Shown one piece after another: positions 48,520-59,463 of a DNA stretch of 64,000 nt. The DNA is taken from assembly GCA_015501605.1 (NCBI GenBank), contig JADNRZ010000013.1:434001-498000 (forward strand), written 5' to 3'. The position numbers and the translations under genes were made by a program. The notes under the pieces were generated by a model. It had not been told where the DNA came from. It made no database searches and saw only the letters and a program-made list of their open reading frames with translations. Position 1 is the first letter of the stretch; each line of letters opens with the position of its first letter. Source of the stretch: Panaeolus papilionaceus. Its lineage: Eukaryota; Basidiomycota; Agaricomycetes; Agaricales.

Positions 48520-50985
48520 TAGCCCTTATAAATCCGACGCATCGAACTCCGTCGACGTCCATTCAGTGTCGTGCGGATTCTCAAGAGTCCCATCATCACA
48601 CCAACGTCGATATTGATATCGAGTCCTTTGCTCTCACTGAGATCTAGTGCTCAGCCACGGAATAGTGACTATACACACATAGATATCGAACGCATATCCG
48701 ATACTCCTCTTCCAATCGCAGACTCTCACAGACGTAAAACGACAACCACAATGACCGAAATTCAGAACAAACTCCCTGGCTTCGGACTTCCCCTCAACCA
48801 CACCCCGCACTCTCTGCTGGCCTCTTCTACCCATGATCATCTTTACCCCAACTGTGCGAGTATCACTTCAATAGCAAACGAAGAAAACGCGTAGGTTCAC
48901 CAAGACTCAGTAGATCCATTCGTTTATTGAGGCATATGTGCATAGATTATCCATCCTCACACTCCGCGAACTCGAAATGTTGCGATACATAAATGAGATT
49001 ACGGATGAGGAGGATTGGGATGTCAAAGTGAGTCCTCCCTTACTTCCCCTCAGTAACACAACGTCAACGCCGTCAACAGATCCACGACCCCTCACAAATC
49101 AGCTCCTGGCGCACCGCACTCCAACGCTCAAATCCTGAATTTAGCGATCTCATGTTTGAGTATTGTATGGGTGAGGTTAGGTGGAAATCTCGTAGTGGGG
49201 GTGGGGTATCGAGTCAAGCCCGGGGAAAAGGGAATCCGCCACCCGTGGCTGTATTTGACGCAGATGTCATCAAACACGATCGTGCGCTCTCTGGGTCGAT
49301 GCATGAGGCTTTGAAGGGTGCGTTAGATGCGTACGAAGCGTCCCTCCACCCCCAACCCAGCCCCAATCATAACCTTCCAAACCCCAACCATGCAACCAAA
49401 CGTACCATCATAGACCCCTCCCACTACCCCCTCATATTCGGCAAAACCCTCGCTTTGCCCGATGGAAAAGTGGGGTTGGGGGATTGTGTGAGGAGGTGTG
49501 GGGACGGGGTTGTCGTTCCGAGGCCTATCCTAAGTAAGGGGGCGGGTGGAAATCCAGATGATTATAGTTTGAATTACCAATGGCTGCCATGTGAGGTTGA
49601 TATTAGCGGGGATGAGGCAAGGTACGTTAATCCTCATGCGATCGTCAAGTTCGAATTTCCGAGTCCATCGAGCGCCTAAACTAACTCGAACCCCAGAATC
49701 ACTTCATACATCCCCTGTATCCACCCCTCCAACACCACACTCTACGCCCTCCTCTCCTCCCTCCTCACACATTCCATCCCGCTCTTCGAATCCTGCCTCA
49801 GCGCTATCCACCCCCTCTCGCCCCATAACCCCAAAGTCAACCTAAAAGCAGAACGCAGGATCCCATACGATTTCGTCACATACAGCAACGAGCCCGACTC
49901 TGATGATCCTGGTATGCCACAACAGGGGGAGGAGGAAGATGAAGATGAGTTTTCGGAGAGCCGAAGGGAGTATGTGAGCGACCGGAGGGTGGTGCATCAG
50001 CCTGAGCCTGATTCGAAGGGGTTTGTGCCTCCCAAGGTAGAGGAGGGGAGGCTGGACTTTCGGAAGATGTATGGAACGAAGGGATTACAGGTGGTTGTTA
50101 GAGCTGCTCACGTGTCCGTTAACCCGAGGGATGAAGGGATAGGGGACGAGGAGTGGCATATCGAAGGAATCTTGGTATACTCATCTCCTGCATCATTGTA
50201 GCTCGAATATTTAGCTAACATACACTTGAATAGAACGAACACATCATCGCGACCGCCATCTACACCTACACCCTCACAAACCTCACCGTTCCTCCCACCA
50301 TAGGGTTCAAACACCAATTCAGCGTCGAGTCAATCGCAATGATAGATCACGCCGCAGAGGACCACGAACACGACTGGTTAGAGCCCATCTTTGGGCTCTC
50401 TCTAGACGACGACGCAGCAACGCAGGTCCTTGGATCGATCAAAGCGCGCGAAGGGCGCTTAATCGTCTTTCCTAACGTCCTACAATCGCAGTTCCAATTC
50501 AGGGATTTGAAGTTAGAGGACCCCACAAAAAGCGGTTCGTTCAGTTACGTAGCCATTCACCTCGTCGATCCTACTATCCCTATCCTCAGCACTGCGCACG
50601 TACCGTGTCAAAATCGAGAATGGTGGTTTGATGAGGTGTTGAGGTTTCAAGGAAGGGATTCGAGGCTTTTGAGACTTCCGAAGGAGGTTTTGGGAATTAT
50701 AGGGGGGCATGTGGAAGGATTTATGTTTGATTATGAGGAGGCGGAGGAGGTGAGCAGGAGGGTGGATGTTGAGCGAGAGTTATTTGGCAGGAGACTGAGA
50801 GAGGCATTTGACATGAATAGGTTGGTGTGTGACCATTGACGGCGGATCAACGACGTTAATTACATAGTTTTGGTCTCTTTTATTTGTGAATACAAGCCTC
50901 GGTTTTCCGAGCATTATGCACTGCACTTCCTTTGATTTTCGAACCCTAGCACAAAGTGCAAATGGCCAAGCGTGTCCGAGTCAGT
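48520..50985 (+). repeat. Segmental duplication, unit 1 (DUF4246 gene with its TATA box and 3' flank)
   Basis: Similarity to the second unit begins at AGCCCTTATAAATCCGACGC, which includes a TATA-like box, and runs through the whole gene to GCAAATGGCCAAGCGTGT past the stop. Sequence upstream of the start point is unrelated between the two units. Confidence 0.85.
48751..50839 (+). CDS. DUF4246 family protein, tandem copy 1
   Basis: The five-exon model is join(48751..48890, 48946..49027, 49080..49621, 49697..50174, 50234..50839), 615 aa, all phases consistent. DUF4246 landmarks appear in order: LTLRELEMLRYINEITDEED, VAVFDADVIKHDRAL with SMHEAL, HYPLIFGKTLAL, YQWLPCEVDISGDEARITSYI, EEWHIEGIL then NEHIIATAIYTY, EGRLIVFPNVLQSQFQFRDL, HLVDPTIPILSTAHVPCQN and REWW. 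An acidic insert (GEEEDEDEFSESRREY) lies mid-protein. The family is common in ascomycete and basidiomycete fungi, is about 600 residues, and has no established function; conserved His residues could suggest a metal site. The chosen ATG (MTEIQNKLPGFGLPLN) is the one shared with copy 2. The protein ends at VCDH. Confidence 0.87.
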
Positions 50986-52532
50986 GTCAAATAGTATCAT
51001 AAAAAATACTTCTGATACAAATCAATATTGAGCTGTTCAACATTGAGCTTAGTGTCATTCATCTTTACACGGGGGACAATTTGATGTCCGGTTGTAGAAA
51101 ATTCTGGTGATGGCTCTCGACTGTCCGTTGTCTGTCCCATTACCAGTTTCAAACTCAGACAGCATGAGGCAGAAAGGCCCAGGATTTTGTGAGCCAATGC
51201 AAACGTTCAAATAAAATGAGTCACCGGGCCAAACTGGTTCATGGTTTGGCGTGCTTTTGCGTCTGTGTGATTGGGGAAATAAATAGCATTATGCAGAAGT
51301 TTGAGGTGTTGGGACGTGGTTGCTCTGCATTATGGCTACGCAACACATACAAGTTTGTATTAACACAAACACTTATTCCTGACATAGAAATAATATATCA
51401 CACTACAAAAGTCTCTTATCATTACTTGTGTGAGAAATGGATGAGACGAAGTAATTGACAAAGGGCAGTTGAACTGTGGTCATTTATGTACCCTTGTATT
51501 GACCTTCAGTGAACATATAACCTAACTCATAAGTGTAATATTAGATGTGTTGAAGTCCCTTTTGTCCTATAGTATTTTTACTCATTTTTCTGCTGCAATC
51601 CACAACACAGGACACTACTGACATGCATTGATTACAGTCGCTTGCATTGACTTTTGCAAACCGAATTTCACAAAAGCTGTGTGGTGTTGTTTGTTGGTTA
51701 CTCCCTGTATGCCTGCAGCAGGATGAGTCAGTGAAACCCAGGTTGATCATATCACCAATATTGAGCTTCCTACTTCCACCATGGGGACGTGTAAATGGAT
51801 TATGTGTGGTTCCAAAGTCTCGGTCATATGTTAGGATATAGTAGACTGTTCGAGGACTACAGCCAGCAAGTGAGGAATAGTTCTGGGTCTAGTCCACTCT
51901 CTTGTCTGACCCTGAATGTCACTTTTTGGTGATGGTTCAAACATAACCAAACAGCTTTTGCGAAATTCGGTTTGCAAAAGTCAATGCAAGCGACTGTAAA
52001 CAAGACTGATGAAAATCGAATTACATGTCAAGTAAACATGGTATTTAGGTAAGATAAGACAATCTGCAGTTCGGTTCTTGATGATATAAACGACCTCATG
52101 GCCCAAAACAAATGCACCCTGATAGCGGCTGAGTTTGAATTGGGCAAAGGACAGTTGCTGGACATACGATGGACGCATCAGAGCCATCACCAGGACGGCG
52201 TGTAATCGGACGTCGGATTGTCCCCCGTGTTAGAGTGTCAATGTTGAGTCGTTTCTGATAACCCTGAGCATATTGAGACTCCGTTGACGTTGCCATCCTC
52301 AAGCCGAGTTGCGACCCTTGTGTTTATCAGTGTTTTGAGCCTGGAGCCTGGAAGAGCGAAAGGCCGCTTTTGGATATAACATTTCTCACTCTGAGGGTGT
52401 AGGAGGAGATGAGAATTACCGCTAACTCGTAATAATTATTGATTTCTCTCTCTTTCTCTTTCTCCTCTTTAAAACTCTGACTCTCGCTAAAGCCTTTCCT
52501 CTTCCAGTAACGCCTGGGTAGGAGGCTGGAGA
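50840..52532. other. Spacer between the duplicated DUF4246 genes
   Basis: Apart from the MITE at 51635..51996 no gene is seen. The first 145 bp belong to the duplicated unit. Minus-strand frames around 51981..52302 read for about 60-70 residues in two frames, and could be remains of a gene, but I recognise nothing in them. Confidence 0.4.
51635..51996. mobile_element. MITE of Tc1/mariner type, 362 bp
   Basis: The ends are inverted repeats of about 46 bp with one mismatch: the left arm starts CAGTCGCTTGCATTGACTTT and the right arm is its complement, ending AAAGTCAATGCAAGCGACTG. Both ends are flanked by TA (51633-51634 and 51997-51998), the target duplication of Tc1/mariner elements, whose termini usually start CAGT. 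The 270 bp interior has no transposase frame, so it is non-autonomous. It lies in the spacer between the two DUF4246 copies. Confidence 0.85.
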
Positions 52533-52712
52533 CAGCCCTTATAAATCCGACGCATCCAACTCCGTCGATGCCCATTCAGTGTTGTGCAGATTCTCAAGAG
52601 TCCCATCTTCACACCAAGGTCGATATCGATATCGAGTCCTCAGACTAGGCGGCCAGCCATAGATATCATATCTAACACTCCCCCTTCTTGCAATCGCAGA
52701 CGTAAAACAACA

Positions 52713-54822
52713 ATGACGATGATGGAAACACAGAACAAACTACCTGGTTTCGGTCTTCCTCTCGACCGCACCCAGCACCCGCTGCCAAATTCTCGTCCTC
52801 TTGGTCGCCTTTACCCCAACTGTGCGAGTATCAATGCAATAGTGAACGAAAAAAATGTGTAAGGGCCATCAAGACTTAGTAGATCCATTCGTTTATTGAG
52901 GCATATGTGTATAGATTATCCATCCTCACACTCCGCGAACTCGAAATGTTGCGATACATGAATGAGATTACGGATGAGGAGGATTGGTATATCAAAGTGA
53001 GTCCTACCTTACCTCCCCTCAGTAACACAACGTCAATGCCGTCAACAGATCCACGACCCCTCACAAATCAGCTCCTGGCGCACCGCACTCCAACGCTCAA
53101 ATCCTGAGTTTAGCGATCTCATGTTTGAGTATTGTATGGATGAGGTTAGGTGGAAATCTCGTAGTGGGGATGGGGTATCGAGTCAAGCCCGGGAAAAAGG
53201 GAATCCGCCACCCGTGGCTGTATTCGACGCAGATGTCATCAAACACGATCGTGCGCTCTCTGGGTCGATGCATGAGGCTTTGAAGGGTGCGTTAGATGCG
53301 TACGAAGCGTCCCTCCACCCCCAACCCAGCTCGAATCATAACCTTCCAAACCCCAACCATGCAACCAAACGTATCATCATAGACCCCTCCCACTACCCCC
53401 TCATATTCGGCAAAACCCTCGCTTTGCCCGATGGAAAAGTGGGGTTGGGGGATTGTGTGAGGAGGTGTGGGGACGGGGTTGTCGTTCCGAGGCCTATCCT
53501 AAGTAAGGGGGCGGGTGGAAATCCAGATGATTATAGTTTGAATTACCAATTGCTGCCATGTGAGGTTGATATTAGCGGGGATGAGGCAAGGTACGTTAAT
53601 CCTCATGCGATCATCAAGTTCGAATTTCCGAGTCCATCGAGCGCCTAAGACTAACTCGAGCCCAGAATCACCTCATACATCCCCTCTATCCACCCGTCCA
53701 ATACCACACTCTACGCCCTCCTCTCCTCATTATTGACCCACTCCATCCCACTCTTCGAATCCTGCCTCAGCGCCACGCACCCCCTTTCACCGCATAACCA
53801 CAGAGTCTACCTCATAAAAAGACGCAGGATCCCATACGACTTTGCCACATACAGCAACGAGCCCGACTCTGACGATCCTGGTATGCCACAACAGGGGGAG
53901 GAGGAAGATGAGGATGAGTTTTCGGAGAGACGAAGGGAGTATGTAAGAGACCGGAGGGTGGCGGATCAGCCTGAGCCTGATTCGAAGGGGTTCGTGCCTC
54001 CCAGGGTAGAGAAGGAGAGGCTGGACTTTCGGAAGATATATGGAAGGACGGGGTTGCAGGTGGTTGTTAAAGCTGCTCACGTATGCATCCAACCAGGGGA
54101 CGAAGCGATGGAAGATGAGGAGTGGCATATCGAAGGGGTAATGGTACATCTTCTCTTTCTTATTCCACAACTCAGGTACTCAATTCGATTCAAATATTGA
54201 ACAGAACGAACATATCATCGCAACCGCCATCTACACCTACACCCTCGCGAACCTCACCGTTCCTCCCACCATAGGGTTCAAACACCAATTCCGTTTCGAG
54301 GAAATCCAGATGATAGATCACACCACAGAGGACTACGAACACGACTGGTTAGAGCCCATCTTTGGGCTCTCTCAGGGCGATGACGCAGCAACACAGATCC
54401 TCGGGTCTATCAAAGCCCATGAAGGGCGCTTAATCGTGTTTCCAAACATCCTCCGATCGCAGTTCCAATTCAGGGATTTGAAGTTAGAGGACCCCACAAA
54501 AAGCGGTTCGTTCAAGTATGTAGCCATACATCTCGTTGATCCTACCATCCCTATCCTCAGTACTGCACACGTACCGTGTCAAAATCGAGAATGGTGGTTT
54601 GATGAGGTGTTGAGGCTCCAAGGAAGGGATTCGACGCTTCTGAGACTTCCGAATGAGGTGTTGGGAATTATAGGGGCCTTTGAGAATGGGTTTATGCTTG
54701 ATTATGAGGAGGTGAAGGAGGTGAGCAGGGGGGTGGATGTTGAGCGAGAGTTATTTCGCAGGAGACTGAGCGAGGCGTTTGACGTGAATAGGTTGGTGTG
54801 TGACCATTACGGTGTTCCATAG
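52713..54822 (+). CDS. DUF4246 family protein, tandem copy 2
   Basis: The five-exon model is join(52713..52858, 52915..52996, 53049..53590, 53666..54143, 54205..54822), 621 aa. Exons 2, 3 and 4 are 82, 542 and 478 bp, exactly as in copy 1; exon 1 is 6 bp longer and exon 5 is 12 bp longer. The family landmarks match copy 1. One notable change is that the conserved QWLPCEVD motif reads QLLPCEVD here. The extra 12 bp of exon 5 come from the inserted element at 54808, which replaces the stop after VCDH by codons for YGVP and a new TAG. The frame is otherwise intact, so the gene may still be functional. See copy 1 for family knowledge. Confidence 0.87.
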
Positions 54823-55736
54823 ACACCAGGTTAAGTCCCGAACATGTTCGGTTCCTATTCGGCTCCTATATCATCCCTCTCCCGCCCCTATACCTATCCA
54901 TATACCCCCTTGCCAGCATAGTACAACTGTCCAGCAGTATATATTTATCTATGTGGTAGCCCATAACGAAGTGCTACATGTAGATAAATGGTCTAAATAC
55001 CCAATATTCTATGTTTTTCGCATGTTTTACGACGATGAACAGACAAAAAGAAGCAATTAACATCTAATTACTCTTCGTCAGGAAGAGGATTCCATGGCTG
55101 TGGGACGGAGAGACCAATTATCAATGCAGATACGAGCCAACCTGAATGTGGTGTAAGCGCTGGCTTCCCCATCTCCTTGTAGACTCTGATGCCTCAGTTC
55201 CGAACCTCATCACTCCCGGCACATTGTACAGGGATAGATAGTTATCGATGTCCTGAATGGGCACAGGGATCAGAAGGTCCTTACCATTAAACTTCTCAGG
55301 CTTCGAATAGAAGTCGCTCAGAGGATTCAGATGAAGAAAAACCTACTGACCCTAGCAAATATTCTGAAAAGGACGACTTAAATGATGTTTTTGAAGGTCA
55401 GGACCATACCGGTGATGGTCCCAAGGTTGTAATCGAAGAACTTGATTGATTTAGTGTTGATTTTAGATACCATAGCCTGGTAGTTTCGTACTGAATCACC
55501 GTAGGCTATTGCTTCACACACACGGATGGGTATTTAGACCCTTTATCTACATGTAGCACTTCGTTATGGGCTACCACATAGATAAATATATACTGCTGGA
55601 CAGTTGTACTATGCTGGCAAGGGGGTATATGGATAGGTATAGGGGCGTGAGAGGGATGATATGGGAGCCGAACATGTTCGGGAGCCAATTTCCAAAGCGA
55701 AATGTCGACTTAACCTGGCGTCTACGGAACACCGTA
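54808..55736. mobile_element. Non-autonomous DNA transposon, 929 bp, long terminal inverted repeats
   Basis: The left terminal repeat (about 54808-55002) and right terminal repeat (about 55529-55736) are near-identical inverted copies, beginning TACGGTGTTCC and ending GGAACACCGTA. The right arm is longer because the left lacks an internal segment of about 25 bp, starting CGACATTTCGC in the right arm's outward orientation. The flanks carry a GACCAT duplication (54802-54807 and 55737-55742). The target site can be seen uninterrupted in the sister copy at about 50831-50840 (TGTGACCATTGACGG). The interior shows only a short acidic frame (SSEDSDEEKPTD), no transposase. The superfamily cannot be decided; a 6 bp target duplication is unusual. 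Confidence 0.82.
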
Positions 55737-55885
55737 GACCATTGACGGTGGATCGACGACGTTAATTGCTTCGTTTTGGTTCCTTGTATTTGTGAATAAA
55801 AACTCCGATTTTCCGAGCATCATACACAGCACTTCATTTGATTTTCGAACCCCAGCACAAAGTGCAAATGACCAAGTGTGTCACA

Positions 55886-56056
55886 CAAGCGCTTGGCCGT
55901 GATGTGGCTGTGCTAAGCCATCCAAACCAAGCACAACCAAATTGCTAGATGGGTTGCCTGCTTTCTTTCTGCAACGAGTTGTCCATAATCATTACACCTA
56001 TACCCCCACTTGGCTTCTTGGTTTAGCTCTTCCCCTCCGTTCCACGATATATATAC
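55886..56056. promoter_or_regulatory. Probable VPS4 promoter region
   Basis: This short spacer lies upstream of VPS4. An alternating ATATATATAC run ends within a few bases of the ATG at 56057, so it is too close to serve as the TATA box. No other element is recognised. Confidence 0.3.
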
Positions 56057-57681
56057 ATGTCCAACAATCTAGACGTAAGCCTCTCAGTCCCATTTCAAAG
56101 TCAAGGTTGACTAAATAATGTCACCCAGCGAGCTATTGAACTAGTTCAGAAAGCAATCGACGAAGATGTCAAGCAGAACTACGCAGAGGCTTACAAGGGG
56201 TATCAGAATGCGCTCGACTTCTTCATGCTTGCTTTGAAATGTGTGTCCCCTGGGCTGATCAACGCCCCTCACCGTGTTATAACTTGACTTAACATGACGA
56301 TATAGATGAAAAGAACGAAAAGTCAAAGCAGTTGATCAAGACCAAGATCGTGGAGTACCTAGATCGTGCAGAGGTCCTCAAATCGCATCTCGTAACGGAC
56401 AAACGCGGGAAGAATGCGGTTGGTGTGAGTGGGGGAGGAGGTGCCACAGGTGCCACAGGGAAAGAGTGAGTGCTATACTTATTCCACCTTTGTAGACAAC
56501 ACTAGACCTGACATGATCACTGCAGTAAAGACGGGGAGCGCGACGACCAAGATCCAGAAACGAAGAAACTGCGGGCAGGTCTTGCAGATGCGATCCTCTC
56601 GGAGAAACCCAACGTCAAATGGGATGACGTCGCAGGTTTAGAAGGTGCCAAGGCTGCGCTCAAGGAAGCTGTAATCCTGCCCATCAAGTTCCCGCAGCTC
56701 TTCACTGGGAAACGCACACCATGGAAAGGTATCCTGCTATACGGCCCACCGGGTACTGGAAAGTCCTATCTCGCTAAAGCTGTCGCCACCGAGGCCAAGA
56801 GCACGTTCTTCAGTGTTAGTTCTAGTGATTTGGTGAGCAAGTGGCAGGGTGATTCTGAGAGGTGCGTACCGAGTCTATTTTTACGATCCTTTTGTTCTTG
56901 GCTGAACTGGATGCGCAGGTTGGTGAAGAATCTGTTCCAGCTGGCAAGAGAGAATAAACCGGCTATCATCTTTGTTGATGAAATCGATTCATTGGCTGGG
57001 ACCCGTAACGAGTCGGAATCAGAGGGTTCAAGGAGAATCAAAACAGAGTTCCTGGTTCAAATGAACGGTGTGGGTCATGACGACACTGGAGTTCTCGTGT
57101 TGGGTGCAACGAATATCCCATGGCAGCTGGACAATGCCATTAAGCGACGGTAGGCCTCACACTCCATGTCTTTTTAGATTGATTAATTTATGGTTCCTCA
57201 GATTCGAAAAACGGATATACATCCCCCTTCCTGGGACAGACGCCAGGAAACGGATGTTCGAAATCCACGTCGGAGATACCCCCTGCGCACTTGGATCCAA
57301 AGATTTCCGCACCCTAGCTGAGAAAACAGAAGGTTACTCGGGGTCTGATATTTCGATTATTGTGCGCGACGCCCTTATGCAGCCCGTACGCAAAGTTATT
57401 TCTGCGACTCACTTCAAGGCCGTTGGCGATAAGTGGACACCTTGCTCGCCTGGTGACCCCAATGCTATTGAGAAATCTTGGGATGATATTACATCGGATG
57501 AGCTCATTGAACCTGTGCTTAAACTTGCAGATTTCGAGAAATCATTGGCAGCTACGCGTCCTACGGTCACGGAGGCTGATATTCTGAAGCATGACCAGTG
57601 GACGAAGGAGTCTGGTACGTGTCGATCATTTTTCTCTTCGTGCTCTTGCTCACCTTCCCCATAGGTAATGATGGTCAATGA
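56057..57681 (+). CDS. VPS4: VPS4, AAA ATPase of the ESCRT pathway
   Basis: The seven-exon model is join(56057..56074, 56129..56240, 56306..56465, 56526..56861, 56919..57149, 57202..57614, 57665..57681), 428 aa, the usual length. The MIT domain at residues 7-75 ([20 protein letters not shown]) binds ESCRT-III tails. A Gly-rich linker follows, then the AAA domain with Walker A GPPGTGKS (170-177), Walker B FVDEIDSL with the catalytic Glu near residue 230, a sensor-1-like LGATNIPW, and the second region of homology [16 protein letters not shown]. The C-terminus has the VPS4-specific beta domain and helix ([18 protein letters not shown]). VPS4 disassembles ESCRT-III in multivesicular body formation and cytokinesis. 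Its 112 bp MIT exon is mirrored in the gene at 60642..61652. Confidence 0.95.
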
Positions 57682-57950
57682 GCTAATGTCACTTTTGTAT
57701 TTTGTTTATCACCTAACGACATGTATTATTTTGTGAGTGTGTTAATGTTAGACATCCTGAACTTTCCATTTTCCCTTGGTTGTTCTCAGTTGGTCATTTC
57801 TACTTGTGCCTCCTATCCCCTCTATTATCGTATTCATTCCACTAATCAATAAACATTTTATCAAGATATTACTAAAATTCCATCTTCGAGCTGACTGTAA
57901 AGCGTGTGTCGTAGTGCAAGGTATCCCAACAACAAAACGTCGCTTCTTAA

Positions 57951-58843
57951 TCACCGGAATTCATAGACAACCTCCACCTCGGTGGTTTTGGAGGCATCCA
58001 GCATACCCTTATTCCTGATCCCCAGCCAGGTTGCGCCATCTATTGGTGTTTGGGGGACTGGCCCAGTGCTCCCTGATTTCTGACGCGACATAACATTGAA
58101 GAATAGCTTGATGTGGTGTGAAGTCCAGCCGGAGCTGCCTTGAAACGGTTTACGCTGGTTTTTGTACCGCGCATGAGCAACCTCCCTCAGATCCTGAGGT
58201 TATTGAGCGTTCAGACCACAACAATCAACAATACTGCAACATGCCCACGACATACCTCGAAGGTTTGTATATACTGCAATGCGAGGGTATTAAACACGTA
58301 TGCCCCTGATCCATATGGCTTGTGGCAGAAGACGACCTTGGGACCCGGATAGCTGCTCGGTACTTGTTGGAGACGATGATCTTGGGGACTTATGGCGCCT
58401 GTAGGAGGTGCCGGGGGCATTTTGGCGGATACCAGAATTTCATCCCCGTCTCTAACTATGGCCGCCCATTGGTTGCGCGGATGGACGTCGGCCCAGATGG
58501 AAGTGGATGCAGACATGCCGCTCATGGTAGGATCTCCTGATCGGACGATGCTTTTGACCATGAGGGTAAATTCCACGTTTTGTTGCCTGAAGAGCTTGGA
58601 ACTGGAAAGTTGAGATTGGAAGGCATCGAATGCAAGGTTTATTCCCTCCTGCAAATGTTGATGTAGCCCGGTAATGCTTGGATGATTTTTCTGATCTCTG
58701 CTTACCTCGTATGTTGGGGGCAAAGGCACAAGTGCGTAGTGTGCAACCTGAGTCGTTCCCTTGATATCGATGAAGCAAAGGAGTACTCTCGGGAGCGGGC
58801 CATTTGGACGATGCAGCTCGTTGGGGTTATTCAAGTCTGCCAT
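57951..58843 (-). CDS. Paralogue C of the unrecognised family (possible tandem ubiquitin-like domains)
   Basis: The model is complement(join(57951..58193, 58256..58648, 58706..58843)), 257 aa, with both introns phase 0, at the same positions as in A, B and D. It starts MADLNNPNELHRPNG. The first half shows RVLLCFIDIKGTTQVAHYAL, a helix INLAFDAFQSQLSS, FTLMVKSIVRSGDP, IWADVHPRNQW and IVRDGDEILVSAKMP. The second half shows KVVFCHKPYGSGAY, a helix DLREVAHARY, IKLFFNV and EVEVVYEFR. It is convergent with VPS4 (270 bp between stops). Its sequence and flanks match copy D closely, so C and D arose by tandem duplication of a two-gene unit. Function unknown. Confidence 0.82.
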
Positions 58844-59116
58844 CAGGATGGAAAAAGAAGAAAGACACTTATGCGGTGACTAGTCTACAACTATTTTATG
58901 CAGTTGCATTGTATTGGAGTGCACATTCTCTCCGCGAATAGCGCAGAGTCCTTTGTAAATCTACAGACAACCAGTATTTCAAGGGGATGGTTATCAACGA
59001 TCTAAATCACAAGCTGGGTCACTTGACAACATGAATTGAGGAGTGACCATAAGGGTAGGAGATAAGATCGACGTATAGGAACAACCAGAACGGATACTGT
59101 ATTGATTTACTCTAAC

Positions 59117-59364
59117 TTGAGCTGGGATGTATTTTCCGTCAATTGCTCAAGTGATTACTCCGATTGAGCGCCCTTGTTGATCTTGGTCATCACTAACATC
59201 AAGGTTTGTGAGTGCCTTTATTTCATTGAGTCGCTTCGAGCACCCTTCTATCTTCCTTTGAGCAGTCTTTTCCCCCTAAGACAAGAGTGGCAAGATATCA
59301 GGCGTGAATAAAGTTTCCCTTTGTCGTACTTCTCGATCGCTTGATAAAGCAATCCAATCGCTCT
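59117..59364 (-). pseudogene. Decayed MIT-domain gene fragment
   Basis: Reading down from 59364, after an AG acceptor, the sequence encodes RAIGLLYQAIEKYDKGK, the first helices of an MIT domain. It then breaks before the rest of that exon. Near 59270 it resumes with the last exon of the intact gene (CSKRLNEIKALTNLD against CSKRLDEITALTNLD), followed by an early stop. The intron upstream also matches the intact gene (CTAGAAGAGCTGT...AAAGAATT). Several exons are therefore missing, and no complete MIT domain can be made. Confidence 0.7.
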
Positions 59365-59463
59365 CTGGGTAAGTAGTTGCAATTCTTTCTACAGCTCTTC
59401 TAGGTGGTAATCCAACCCTAAACGAAGTATCGTACGTGGCCTGCACAATATGTGGGGATCCTA

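Larger units (their letters stand above)
52533..55885 (+). repeat. Segmental duplication, unit 2 (DUF4246 gene, interrupted by a transposon)
   Basis: This unit corresponds to 48520..50985 but carries a 929 bp insertion at 54808..55736. The 3' flank resumes after the insertion with TTGACGGTGGATCGACGACG, matching TTGACGGCGGATCAACGACG after the stop of copy 1, and continues to about 55885. Confidence 0.85.
57951..59364 (-). repeat. Tandem duplication, unit 2 (decayed MIT gene plus paralogue C)
   Basis: This matches 59464..61521 in gene order, coding sequence and the non-coding sequence between the genes, for example AGATAAGATCGACGTA, AACCAGAACGGATACTG and GATTTACTCTAACTTGAGCT, present in both units. 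Confidence 0.8.

Noticed and set aside
51981..52302. Minus-strand frames that look like pieces of one protein
   Set aside because: They would need a frameshift or unsupported intron, and show no recognisable family. They may be gene remains, but I cannot support that.
54800..55060. 86-residue plus frame and its mirror at 55506..55688 (minus)
   Set aside because: Both encode the same peptide only because they are the two terminal inverted repeats of the 929 bp element; they are not genes.
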